Assembly: GCA_016931185.1 (NCBI GenBank)
Contig: JAFGFI010000059.1
Location: 1 to 43,756, forward strand
Reading direction: 5' to 3'
Origin: Anaerolineae bacterium
Lineage (GTDB): Bacteria; Chloroflexota; Anaerolineae; B4-G1; SLSP01
Length of the DNA: 43,756 bases
The translations under genes were made by a program, and so were the position numbers. Below the pieces are notes generated by a model that was not told the DNA's origin, searched no databases, and worked only from the letters and a program-made list of their open reading frames with translations. Below are positions 1-7,221 of this stretch, in pieces. Position 1 is the first letter of the stretch. Each line of letters starts with the position of its first letter.

Positions 1-86
1 GCTACTTGGGAACAACAGGGCCTCGACTTCTTCTCGGTTGCGTTGCATTTGCTTTCTCAGTCATGCTCATAAGACTAAACGGTTAC
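1..86 (-). mobile_element. Terminus of an insertion element, IS66-like by its end sequence, running off the window
   Basis: Read on the minus strand, the element begins at 86 with GTAACCGTTTAG and continues to about 65. This 22-base terminus matches the right arm of the element at 43667-43688 at 20 of 22 positions, in the same orientation. A GTAA start is typical of IS66-family termini, but no transposase is visible, so the family is a guess. Inside the end lies a 20-codon minus-strand ORF (ATG at 62-64, stop TAG at 2-4). An upstream in-frame ATG at 68-70 overlaps the TGA of the interrupted tannase gene. I do not call this ORF a gene. The rest of the element lies outside the window. Confidence 0.6.
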
Positions 87-1101
87 GGTCCTTCATCCTG
101 CCCACATGCGCGAGATAATCTGCAAAGGTGAATGAGGCGTAGTTGTTATGCCATGTGATCCATGGGTTATGTGCCAGGTATGCGTTCCGTTCATCATCCA
201 TCAAGGCTTTCAAGTACTTGTTTGCTGATGGGATTAGGTAAGAGTGCAGGAGATACTGGTCGTAGTTATCTGCTGTGAGTAGCCCAAAGTTGTTCTTGCC
301 TTGCAGGTTTAGCGATGCCTGGTATTCCGTATATAAGGCTTGCAGTTGTTTTGAAAGTGCCTGATCTACCAGCTCGCCGGATTCGGTCGGTACATCGCCA
401 TACATCCACTCATAAGCCATGTCGGCGTGTTCCAGATCTATGATGGGGGAGAAGCAGGCACTGGCATAAATAGTGTCTTCGGCGTTGGCAGCGCCGATCT
501 CTTCAAGATAAACGTCATACAGCGGGCTGTTGCCGGATGCGCCGAGAAGTGCGGAGAGTGCCCCGCCCGCGCTACACCCGCTGGAGATGATCCAATCCAC
601 GTTCCCAGGGAGTACGCCCCGGTTGTGCCGGAGGTAGCGGATGGCGGCTTTCAGATCCACAATGGCGGCGGGAGCCTTGCCATAGTAAGTGCCATCGGCG
701 GTCTGGTTGTCACGCCCGCGACAACCGGGCGCCACCACCACATATCCTGCTGCCAGTGCCAGATCCTGCTTGCTGCTTACGCGGCTTTCCCGGAGGGAGG
801 GAGCATCCATATCGCTGCGCGCGTTATTGACGGACATATAACCACCAACGCCAATGGCAAAGAAAATAGGGGCGTTTGTAGCATCCACTGCAACATCATC
901 AACCTCAATGGGCACACTGACGTTCAGTCTCTGATAATCGGTGTCCACAGGCTTTGCTACATAAGGAATGTGCATATAGGAACGGTAAGTCACCGCCTTT
1001 TCGCCCTTAGATGTCTTCACCGTCTTAGTTTCTACTGTATAGTTATCTTTGGGGAACAGGATAGGATCAACTGCCGTCCCCTTAGATATTGTGTTTGTCA
1101 T
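67..1101 (-). pseudogene. Subtype-B tannase / feruloyl-esterase-like alpha/beta hydrolase, 3' end lost to an element insertion
   Basis: The 344-residue product resembles subtype-B tannases, which cleave gallate or related aromatic esters. The nucleophile elbow SGCSAGGALSALLG puts the serine at residue 177, and an oxyanion-type stretch (FFAIGVGGYM) lies near residues 80-90. The family normally runs to roughly 470-550 residues, with the catalytic Asp and His in the C-terminal third. Here homology stops at ADYLAHVGRMKD. The last residues (RNRLVL) and the TGA are supplied by the element terminus at 65-86, so two triad residues are missing and the product should be inactive. The start is supported by AAGGAGA just upstream. 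The gene lies 44 nt downstream of the broken ceramidase-like gene on the same strand, so the two probably formed an operon. No leader peptide is evident. Family assignment is from motif recall. Confidence 0.8.
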
Positions 1102-1145
1102 GTTGAATCTCCTTACTCGTTAAAACTTGAACTTGGGAACGGGTA

Positions 1146-2470
1146 TCAATTGGGTAGACTCTGATCCATCAAATCCAGGGCAGTATTAATGATAGCTTGC
1201 TCCGCGTACCCCTTCTTGATCCGGGTATTGAGCACCTGGAAGGTATGCCGTTCGTAAGCCGCATCATCGGGGATATAGCCCGCAGACCTGCCGTTGGCAT
1301 TTGTTACGACCACAGTTTTTCTGTATGGCGCGGCTTGCTTCAGGCGTTGTCCAATGATAGTGTACGGTTCACCGGTTATCGCGACGAGCGCTATCCGGTC
1401 GATGACGAGAAGACCCAGCCGAATGTTGATGGGATCTGCGTCTTCGTAAGTACCGGGCGTCCCCTCGCGACCACTATCGGTTCGCCGTCGCCCCGGGCAA
1501 CTGATAGGGTTGAGCGCCCCCCAAATCCTGATTTCAGATGATGTTCGGGTTATGTTCTCCATCACCCGGATGACTTCTTCGCCCAATAATTGCCCGATGC
1601 TGTTCACCAACCTCGTGTTAAGCTCCAGCGTTTTTGGGTCGAGTTCTGCATCCATAAAGTGGGCTATAGCGGGGACGTTCTGAGGGTCTCCACCCGCAGC
1701 AACGAACTGGGGAAGTTTTTGGGCGGCGATAGCAGGTTCAGCCAGTCGCAGATAGAGCGGGTTTTGATCTCCTGCCGCCCCTACCGTCCAGACTGCAACG
1801 GCCTGGTCATCATATACCTCTTCGATATAGCGTGAAGTCGCGCCGGGAAACCCACCGCTGATCTCGTTGCGCATGAACATCATATTGGCATGCATTGCGT
1901 AATTGATAAACACGGCCAGGAGCTTGCCGGAGAGCGATTCAAATTTGACGACCGCCACGGTTTTGTCGGATGGGCCATCCAGATTCGGCCCTTGGTACCA
2001 CGTTCGGGTTTCAGGATGGACGGCATCCCGATTCACGTTCATATAAAATGCTCAGGTGCCATAGCCCACCCGCGCGGGCTGGAGACGTGCACTGGACATA
2101 TAGCCTCAAAAATACCTTTCTTGACGCGTTCAGCTTGCTGCGCATCAGACGCGGTCTGCACCGGGCTGAATCCACCCGAACCGACGCCGGGGGAAGCGTG
2201 GGTATGTGTGGCCGTCATCAAGATATTTTCGACGGGGCACCCGACCTCCGCTGCGATTTGCTGGGTTAAGTCTGCATACATCCCCTCAAGCAACATAACC
2301 ACGTCCACGCCTAGAAGGACGGCTTTGGTATGCTGATTGTCAAGCACAATGGCCCGCGCGTAAATGGGATCATGAACGGACTTGTAGAAAGACGGCAGCG
2401 CATCTTCCGGCGGTGTGATATCCACTTTGGCCGCGCCGACCAGAAGTGGACCTGATTTCGTATTCGTCAT
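1146..2470 (-). pseudogene. Neutral/alkaline ceramidase-like hydrolase broken by a frameshift and an in-frame stop
   Basis: Two overlapping reading frames encode consecutive parts of one protein. The N-terminal part (2039-2470) has the family start AAKVDITPPE and the zinc-site segment TATHTHASPG. The C-terminal part (1146-2042) has NVNRD, NYAMHANMM and VGAAGDQNP. Between them, the frame of the second part can be read backwards through SSARLQPARVGYGT, a TGA at 2052-2054, then AFYMNVNRD. This fits an original YGTGAFYMNVNRD with GGA mutated to TGA. The frame change falls at about 2096-2107, between GAGGC and TATATG. The total length (1325 nt, one short of a multiple of three) agrees with a single-base deletion. 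The start at 2470 has AAGGGGGA upstream. The family hydrolyses N-acyl amide bonds of ceramide-like lipids, but the substrate of this homologue is unknown. The C-terminal part could still be translated from its own ATG but would lack the first zinc ligands. Confidence 0.8.
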
Positions 2471-2493
2471 AGTTTATCCCCCTTGAAAATAGA

Positions 2494-2557
2494 CTCAACG
2501 GATTCAGCGGATTTTAACGGATATTCTTTCTGTTGAGTCCGCTATATCCGTTGTGAG
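2494..2557. repeat. Imperfect inverted repeat with CGGAT-rich arms
   Basis: Arms at 2494-2511 (CTCAACGGATTCAGCGGA) and 2538-2557 are near reverse complements: the second arm reversed reads CTCACAACGGATATAGCGGA. The spacer itself contains AACGGATAT. It lies just upstream of the broken ceramidase-like gene, without coding potential. It looks like a dispersed intergenic repeat rather than a terminator, because no T-run follows. Confidence 0.55.
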
Positions 2558-2613
2558 AACATTCAACCGCTGGTGAACGCACAGCGTTAATGAGAAATTC
2601 CTCTGAAAATAAA

Positions 2614-2680
2614 CCACTGAGCCACAGAGGATACAGATAAAATGCAAGAAAATCTCTGCACTCTCTGTGTCTCTGTGGTG
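2614..2680. repeat. Imperfect inverted repeat of the 'CCACAGAG' type
   Basis: Arms CCACTGAGCCACAGAGG (2614-2630) and CTCTCTGTGTCTCTGTGGTG (2661-2680) pair with about two mismatches over 16 bases. With the neighbouring repeat it fills most of the 300-nt gap 2471-2770, where I see no gene. I recall similar CACAGAG-rich palindromes in intergenic DNA of many environmental bacteria, but this was not checked. Confidence 0.55.
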
Positions 2681-2770
2681 AGAATTTTTATCCTTTGCAA
2701 TGAACCTTATTCATGCATGGGATTCCTTGGAAAATGGTAAGTAGCATACTTGAGCGTCGGGGCTTGATGA

Positions 2771-4570
2771 TTACGCACGCCACAGACGCGGCAAGAACTC
2801 GTCATACAATGCTGTACGCCACACGACCCACGTGTGCGCAGCCCCCTCAAGTGTCCAATAGATATGCTCGATCCCTATTTGCGTAAGCTGCGCGTGCAGG
2901 CGTTCCATCCCTTCGATCGCCAGCGGGTCGAATGTGCCACATCCCAGGAAAAGGAGGGCTAACTTCTCGTTAGTCGCGGTGGGATCGGCGGCAAGATCGG
3001 GATGATCCTCGGCAAAGTCGAAACGACCGGCGCTCAGAATGCCAATATGGCTAAAGAGATCGAGGTGGTTCAATCCGATGTCATTCGTCTGCCCGCCGCC
3101 CATCGATAGGCCGGCCATCGCGCGATGCTCGCGGTTGGCTTGGATACGATAGGTCGACTCTACCAGCGGCATAAGGTCGCCCAAGAGGTCCTTTTCGAGG
3201 AGCGGCGTATTTTGCGTGCGCAGCATCTCCCACGATGAGCTGCGGGGCACCGGCTGGCCGTTTGGCATCACGATGATCATGGGCTGTGCTTTGCTTTCCG
3301 CGATCAGGTTATCCATGATCATATGGGCTTGACCTACCAGTGACCATCCTTGCGCATCGTCGCCGCCACCGTGCAGGAGATAGAGTACCGGGTAAGTGCG
3401 CTCCGCATCCTCATCATAGCCGGGCGGCGTGTAGATGTATGCATCGCGCATACTGCCCACGGCCTCGGAGTGGTAAAAGTGGCGGTGCAGAGCACCGTGC
3501 GGCACATCACGCGCATCCCAGTAGGCTGTTTTGTCCTCGGCAGGCACTGCGACCAAGCTGCGCGGCGAGGCTGTGCCGGTCTGTACACTGGGGTTGTTGC
3601 TGTCAATAAAGGCTACACCGTCAATAATGTAGACGTAATCATAGATGTCGGGCGGCAATGGGCCAAGCGTCAACGACCACACCCCGTCCTCATCCACTTC
3701 GTGAAAACCGACTTCCCCGTCTGCGCTACCGAGCGCGTTGAGGATCGGGCCGGACTGGAACACCACGCGCTTGGCGTTGGGAGCTTTGACGCGAAAGGTC
3801 ACGCGGCGGTCGGCATGCACCTCGGGCGAGATCATTCGCTCCCTAAAGCCTGATGCCCAATCCCAGCGTATCCGGTCGGCGTGGTAGATGATACCGGCAT
3901 CACCGGCCTCGGCCAGTAAGGCTTCGCCAAAACGCGTCTCGTGTGGTTTGCCTTCCAGTTCACCGGACAAGATACCGTCGGCGCACGCGATGAGATCGTC
4001 CAGCCAGGTTCCGGCTGGCACAGGTTCGCCGTGCGAGGGGGCAATGATATCAAATGCATCAGCAAAGGTGGCAAGCCGGGCCATACTGCGACGAAATTGC
4101 TGTACCGTGAGCGAAGTCTCCAGGTGCAGCCAGATCGCCCCTGGACGAGGGGAGTCGCCGCTAAAGAGGATGCGCGCGGTTTTGTCGAGCAGGCAGATCG
4201 AGCCAGGCGAGTGCCCGGCTACGCCGATAACGCGCAGCTCGCGCTCACCTAAGTCAAACGTATAACCATCATAGATCGGGATAAACTTGGTCATCGAAGT
4301 GTCCACCAGCGGAAGATCGGCGGTGTGGATGAAAACCTCGTCAAACTGTCCATTCCCGGATGTGTGATCACGATGTCCGTGGGTGTTGGCCACCCAGAGG
4401 GGCAACGAAGTCAGCGTCGCAACGTGGGCCTGCAAGTCACCTTCACCCCAACCGGTGTCGATTAGCAGTGCGCGCTCGCACCCGGCAACGAGATAGACCA
4501 CACCACCTCGGTTGTCTTGGCTGTGCCAAACGCCATCGGCGACCACTTTTGTCATAAACGTACCTGTCAT
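2771..4570 (-). CDS. Metallo-beta-lactamase-fold hydrolase fused to an enterochelin/feruloyl-esterase-like domain
   Basis: This is a 599-residue two-enzyme fusion. Residues about 5-225 are a metallo-beta-lactamase fold with the metal motif THGHRDH (His64, His66, Asp68, His69), SGDSPRPG and APSHGEP. Residues about 255-345 look like the E-set/CBM48-type domain (FRVKAPNAKRVVF) that precedes esterases of the enterochelin-esterase/CE1 group. Residues about 365-599 are the esterase: YLLHGGGDDAQGW, nucleophile GLSMGGG (Ser489) and a C-terminal His near 579 in GAAHTW. All key residues seem present. A longer reading frame begins at 4624, but I chose the ATG at 4568-4570 because AGGAGGG sits 7 nt before it. 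There is no signal peptide, so it is probably cytoplasmic. The neighbours are broken ester/amide hydrolases, suggesting a shared role in degrading esterified aromatics or lipids, but the substrate is unknown. Confidence 0.85.
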   Translation of the reverse strand: MTGTFMTKVVADGVWHSQDNRGGVVYLVAGCERALLIDTGWGEGDLQAHVATLTSLPLWVANTHGHRDHTSGNGQFDEVFIHTADLPLVDTSMTKFIPIYDGYTFDLGERELRVIGVAGHSPGSICLLDKTARILFSGDSPRPGAIWLHLETSLTVQQFRRSMARLATFADAFDIIAPSHGEPVPAGTWLDDLIACADGILSGELEGKPHETRFGEALLAEAGDAGIIYHADRIRWDWASGFRERMISPEVHADRRVTFRVKAPNAKRVVFQSGPILNALGSADGEVGFHEVDEDGVWSLTLGPLPPDIYDYVYIIDGVAFIDSNNPSVQTGTASPRSLVAVPAEDKTAYWDARDVPHGALHRHFYHSEAVGSMRDAYIYTPPGYDEDAERTYPVLYLLHGGGDDAQGWSLVGQAHMIMDNLIAESKAQPMIIVMPNGQPVPRSSSWEMLRTQNTPLLEKDLLGDLMPLVESTYRIQANREHRAMAGLSMGGGQTNDIGLNHLDLFSHIGILSAGRFDFAEDHPDLAADPTATNEKLALLFLGCGTFDPLAIEGMERLHAQLTQIGIEHIYWTLEGAAHTWVVWRTALYDEFLPRLWRA

Positions 4571-4813
4571 AAGAACCCTCCTATAAATGATTGGAATGTG
4601 TTTCAAATAAGCAACCTCAGTCACATTTTACGGCAAATGGCTACCTTCAGCAAGAAACTGGAGATCTCTCTTAGCAGTTGAGCAATTCAAGTTTTATGTT
4701 GTGACTTTGGGGTCAATACCGGACCGGTCTGCTGTCACGGAATGAACTGAGACTTTTGTAGTCAGGGTCTATCATGTGAAACTTTGACGCCCGCCCGCCC
4801 ACCCAGGTGCGTA

Positions 4814-4842
4814 TTGTGTCTTTTCTTTCCATGTGCTATAAT
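4814..4842 (+). promoter_or_regulatory. Candidate sigma-70-type promoter with perfect -10
   Basis: TTGTGT at 4814-4819 is separated by 17 nt from TATAAT at 4837-4842. The -10 matches consensus fully and the -35 half. It would give a leader of about 290 nt before the Roadblock start. Confidence 0.4.
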
Positions 4843-4890
4843 AATTCTTGTTAATCTTGTTCGTATTTAATCGCGTGATAAGGAATACAT

Positions 4891-4899
4891 GGTATAATT
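4891..4899 (+). promoter_or_regulatory. Candidate extended -10 promoter
   Basis: TGGTATAAT at 4891-4899 fits an extended -10 element (TGn plus TATAAT). No good -35 lies 16-18 nt upstream, as is usual for extended -10 promoters. Confidence 0.35.
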
Positions 4900-5035
4900 T
4901 CTGTTGGATAGGGTTTTTGATTGAACTTTATTTCGATTTTGCCTTTCTACAAAATCTATACTAAAATAGTAGTTAATGGTTTGTCGGCATAACATAGTTT
5001 TAAGTTTGAGGTTGGTACGTTATCATAACCATATC

Positions 5036-5064
5036 TTGACAATGCCGCATACCTGTGGTAACCT
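5036..5064 (+). promoter_or_regulatory. Candidate promoter of the Roadblock-V4R-REC operon
   Basis: A perfect TTGACA at 5036-5041, a 17-nt spacer and TAACCT at 5059-5064 form the best-placed promoter. The expected start is near 5071, giving a leader of about 70 nt before the ATG at 5141. Confidence 0.5.
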
Positions 5065-5140
5065 TTCAATAGTCTGTACCCCATAAATAACCAGTATCGT
5101 TGGTGTGGGGAATCTTATTCCATATCGGAGGGCTGAGAGC

Positions 5141-5515
5141 ATGGCAAGTAGGTCTCGGAACGAACGTATGGTGGAGCGACTGCGCGATCTTCAGGTGAGC
5201 AGCCCCGATGTCGAGGCAGCCGCTATCATCAGTGTGGATGGTCTTCCTATTGCTTCTTCACTCCCTCAAGGTATTGAGGAGGACAGAGTGTCGGCGATGT
5301 CTGCCGCGATGCTGTCTCTGGGTGAACGTATTGCTAGTGAGTTGAGGCGCGGGATGTTAGATGAGGTGTACGTTAAAGGCGAACGCGGATACGTCATCTT
5401 ACGTGCTGTAGGCGACGAAGCAGTATTGACCGTCCTAGCTCGGCAACAGGCGAAATTGGGATTGCTTTTCTTGGACATGCGCCGGGCTGCGGAAGAATTA
5501 ACGGCAATCCTGTAG
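5141..5515 (+). CDS. Roadblock/LC7 domain protein
   Basis: The 124-residue protein is a single Roadblock/LC7 domain, a small dimerising fold best known as MglB-type regulators and partners of small GTPases. The hallmark is the sequence around DVEAAAIISVDGLPIASSLP, followed by helices and the strand DEVYVKGERGYVILRAVG, ending LTVLARQQAKLGLLFLDMRRAA. I chose ATG 5141 over an in-frame GTG at 5105 because GGAGGG sits about 9 nt before the ATG. It opens an operon with the V4R protein (18 nt downstream) and a response regulator. No MglA-like GTPase gene is in the window, so its partner may be the V4R or REC protein or lie elsewhere. Confidence 0.88.
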   Translation: MASRSRNERMVERLRDLQVSSPDVEAAAIISVDGLPIASSLPQGIEEDRVSAMSAAMLSLGERIASELRRGMLDEVYVKGERGYVILRAVGDEAVLTVLARQQAKLGLLFLDMRRAAEELTAIL

Positions 5516-5533
5516 CAATGAAGGAGGTTTGTA

Positions 5534-6172
5534 GTGGCTAATCCACCTGAACCCAGTGGTTTTTATTACCCCAATCGTTTTGGTTTGATTCTTTTTGATG
5601 CTCTGGAAGAGATCATGGGGCGCAATGGCTTAAATGCTATTTTGAATATGGCGGGCCTTTCTATGTTTATTGACAACCTTCCGGTTGACGATATGGAGAA
5701 GGGTTTCGATTTCGCCTACATTTCCGCATTGAATCGCGCCTTAGAGGAAATGTATGGGCCACGTGGCGGGCGGGGCTTGCAACTGCGGTTAGGGCGCGTT
5801 TTGTTTGCCCAGGGATTGGCAAATTTTGGCGCGCTGGTAGGGGCAAGTGATCTGGCTTTCAAAGTATTGCCTCTTCAAGCTAAACTTAAAGCAGGACTAC
5901 CGGCTGTGGCTAAGGTTTTTGATTCTTTGAGTGATCAGACATCTCATGTGAAGGATCCCGGCGGCAATCATTTTATGTATATCATTGACCGCTGCTCTAT
6001 GTGTTGGGGACGGAAGGTTGAGCGTCCTGGCGGTTTTATTGCAGCAGGGATCATAGAGGAAGCGCTACGCTGGCTAAGTGGTGGGCGCACATTCCGTGTA
6101 GATCAGATGACCTGCATGAGCATGGGAGCTGAAAATTGCTCTTTTGCTGTTTATAAAGAACCTATTGGGTAA
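5534..6172 (+). CDS. V4R (4-vinyl reductase) domain protein
   Basis: The 212-residue soluble protein has a C-terminal V4R domain, a small-molecule-binding fold related to the heme-NO-binding/TRAPP Bet3 fold. The cysteines typical of the domain's C-terminus are present: CSMCWGR at about 155 and MTCMSMGAENCSFAVY at about 190-206. The N-terminal half (NRFGLILFDALEEIMGRNGLNAILNM) resembles the helical lead of many V4R proteins. Translation starts at GTG 5534 with AAGGAGG upstream. It lies between a Roadblock protein and a response regulator, so I infer a sensory role, perhaps binding a hydrophobic ligand or metal. No enzymatic activity should be assumed from the domain name. Confidence 0.85.
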   Translation: MANPPEPSGFYYPNRFGLILFDALEEIMGRNGLNAILNMAGLSMFIDNLPVDDMEKGFDFAYISALNRALEEMYGPRGGRGLQLRLGRVLFAQGLANFGALVGASDLAFKVLPLQAKLKAGLPAVAKVFDSLSDQTSHVKDPGGNHFMYIIDRCSMCWGRKVERPGGFIAAGIIEEALRWLSGGRTFRVDQMTCMSMGAENCSFAVYKEPIG

Positions 6173-6186
6173 AAGAGGCAGTAACT

Positions 6187-7074
6187 GTGACTTCAGGAGA
6201 AAACGTCCCTCGACATATCCTCATTGTAGAAGATGATCCCAATACAGCAGAGATGCTTTCTGCTTATTTTTCCTCTTTGGGATACCAGGTTTCGCACGCG
6301 GCATGGGGACAAGATGCGTTGAAGATTGCAACAGAAACACTACCACATCTTGTCGTTTTAGATATCCACCTGCCCGATATCGATGGGTATGAGGTTTGTA
6401 TGCGTCTGCGTTCACAGCGTCGTACCGAACATACTCCTGTGATTTTTTTGACCGAGCGACGGGAGCGCATGGATCGTTTGACCGGGCTGGAATTAGGAGC
6501 GGTGGATTATATCACTAAGCCTTTTGATGTTCAGGAATTACGCTATCGTGTGCGAAATATCTTACGCCGTAGTAATCTTGATACACTTCTCCATCCGGTA
6601 ACAGGTTTACCTACTTCTGTCCTGATTGAAGAACAGGTAGAACGTATTGTCGAAAACTCGGACCTTTCTGTTATCGGCATTATGCTGAAAGGAATGCTTG
6701 ATTTTGGCGATGCGTATGGTTTTGTCACTCATGATGATGTGTTGCGCGCTGTCGCTTTGATTCTGAGAAATACGGCTGCAGAAGTGTTGAATATTGATCC
6801 CTTTGTGGGGCAATTAGATACTTATCAATTCGTCATTATTACTGCGGCTTCGCAGGATGGCTATGTGATCATGGGCCGTCTAGATCAGCGGTTGAATGAA
6901 GCAATTTCTTTCTTCTATCCGCATCAAGATTGGGAGAGTGGTACCTGCGCAGGAGGCGCACCCCTCCCCCGTATTAGTTTTGATATTAATTTGCTTGCTG
7001 CTGACCAGATTCCCCGTGGAGGTGGCCTACTCCAATTGCGTCAGGCCTTGTTTACAAAGAAGAAATACGCTTAG
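6187..7074 (+). CDS. Response regulator with receiver domain and degenerate GGDEF-like domain
   Basis: Residues about 8-125 form a receiver domain: acidic pocket EDD, phospho-acceptor Asp59 in LVVLDIHLPD, the TE pair in IFLTERRER, and the lysine in DYITKPFD. Residues about 135-290 have the layout of a GGDEF domain (HPVTGLPTSVLIEEQVERI, resembling the usual D-LTGLPNR start). The active-site loop reads VGQLDTYQFVII, so the GG[D/E]EF catalytic residues are absent and c-di-GMP synthesis is unlikely. It starts with GTG at 6187, 15 nt after the V4R gene. It is the last gene before the terminator at 7089-7117. No cognate kinase is adjacent. The degenerate domain could bind a nucleotide or partner protein. 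Confidence 0.85.
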   Translation: MTSGENVPRHILIVEDDPNTAEMLSAYFSSLGYQVSHAAWGQDALKIATETLPHLVVLDIHLPDIDGYEVCMRLRSQRRTEHTPVIFLTERRERMDRLTGLELGAVDYITKPFDVQELRYRVRNILRRSNLDTLLHPVTGLPTSVLIEEQVERIVENSDLSVIGIMLKGMLDFGDAYGFVTHDDVLRAVALILRNTAAEVLNIDPFVGQLDTYQFVIITAASQDGYVIMGRLDQRLNEAISFFYPHQDWESGTCAGGAPLPRISFDINLLAADQIPRGGGLLQLRQALFTKKKYA

Positions 7075-7088
7075 ATTGTGTTAAACAT

Positions 7089-7117
7089 AGGGTCTGGGAG
7101 TCCCCCAGACCCTTTTT
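7089..7117 (+). terminator. Rho-independent terminator of the Roadblock-V4R-REC operon
   Basis: A perfect 10-bp stem (AGGGTCTGGG, 7089-7098, with CCCAGACCCT, 7104-7113), a 5-nt loop and a run of five T. It starts 14 nt after the response-regulator stop codon. Confidence 0.9.
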
Positions 7118-7221
7118 GTGTGAGTTTCTGAATCTGCGAATTGGTGAACATACCCTAAATGGTATTGAGCGTGACGGCTTGATCACTGGTTCGTAGATTT
7201 GTTGTTTTTAGGAGAAGCCTT

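Larger units (their letters stand above)
4571..5140. other. Divergent intergenic region with several promoter-like sites
   Basis: These 570 nt separate the minus-strand MBL/esterase gene from the plus-strand Roadblock operon. I find no coding sequence. Three plus-strand promoter-like sites are listed separately (4814-4842, 4891-4899, 5036-5064). The section from about 4830 to 5020 is AT-rich. Confidence 0.6.

Noticed and set aside
2..64. A 20-codon minus-strand ORF inside the element terminus
   Set aside because: Too short to support, and no transposase similarity. It could be the start of a longer gene outside the window or chance.
427..1164. A 245-codon plus-strand open frame opposite the tannase gene
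   Set aside because: It is antisense to a gene with a clear family match and its product has no recognisable motif.
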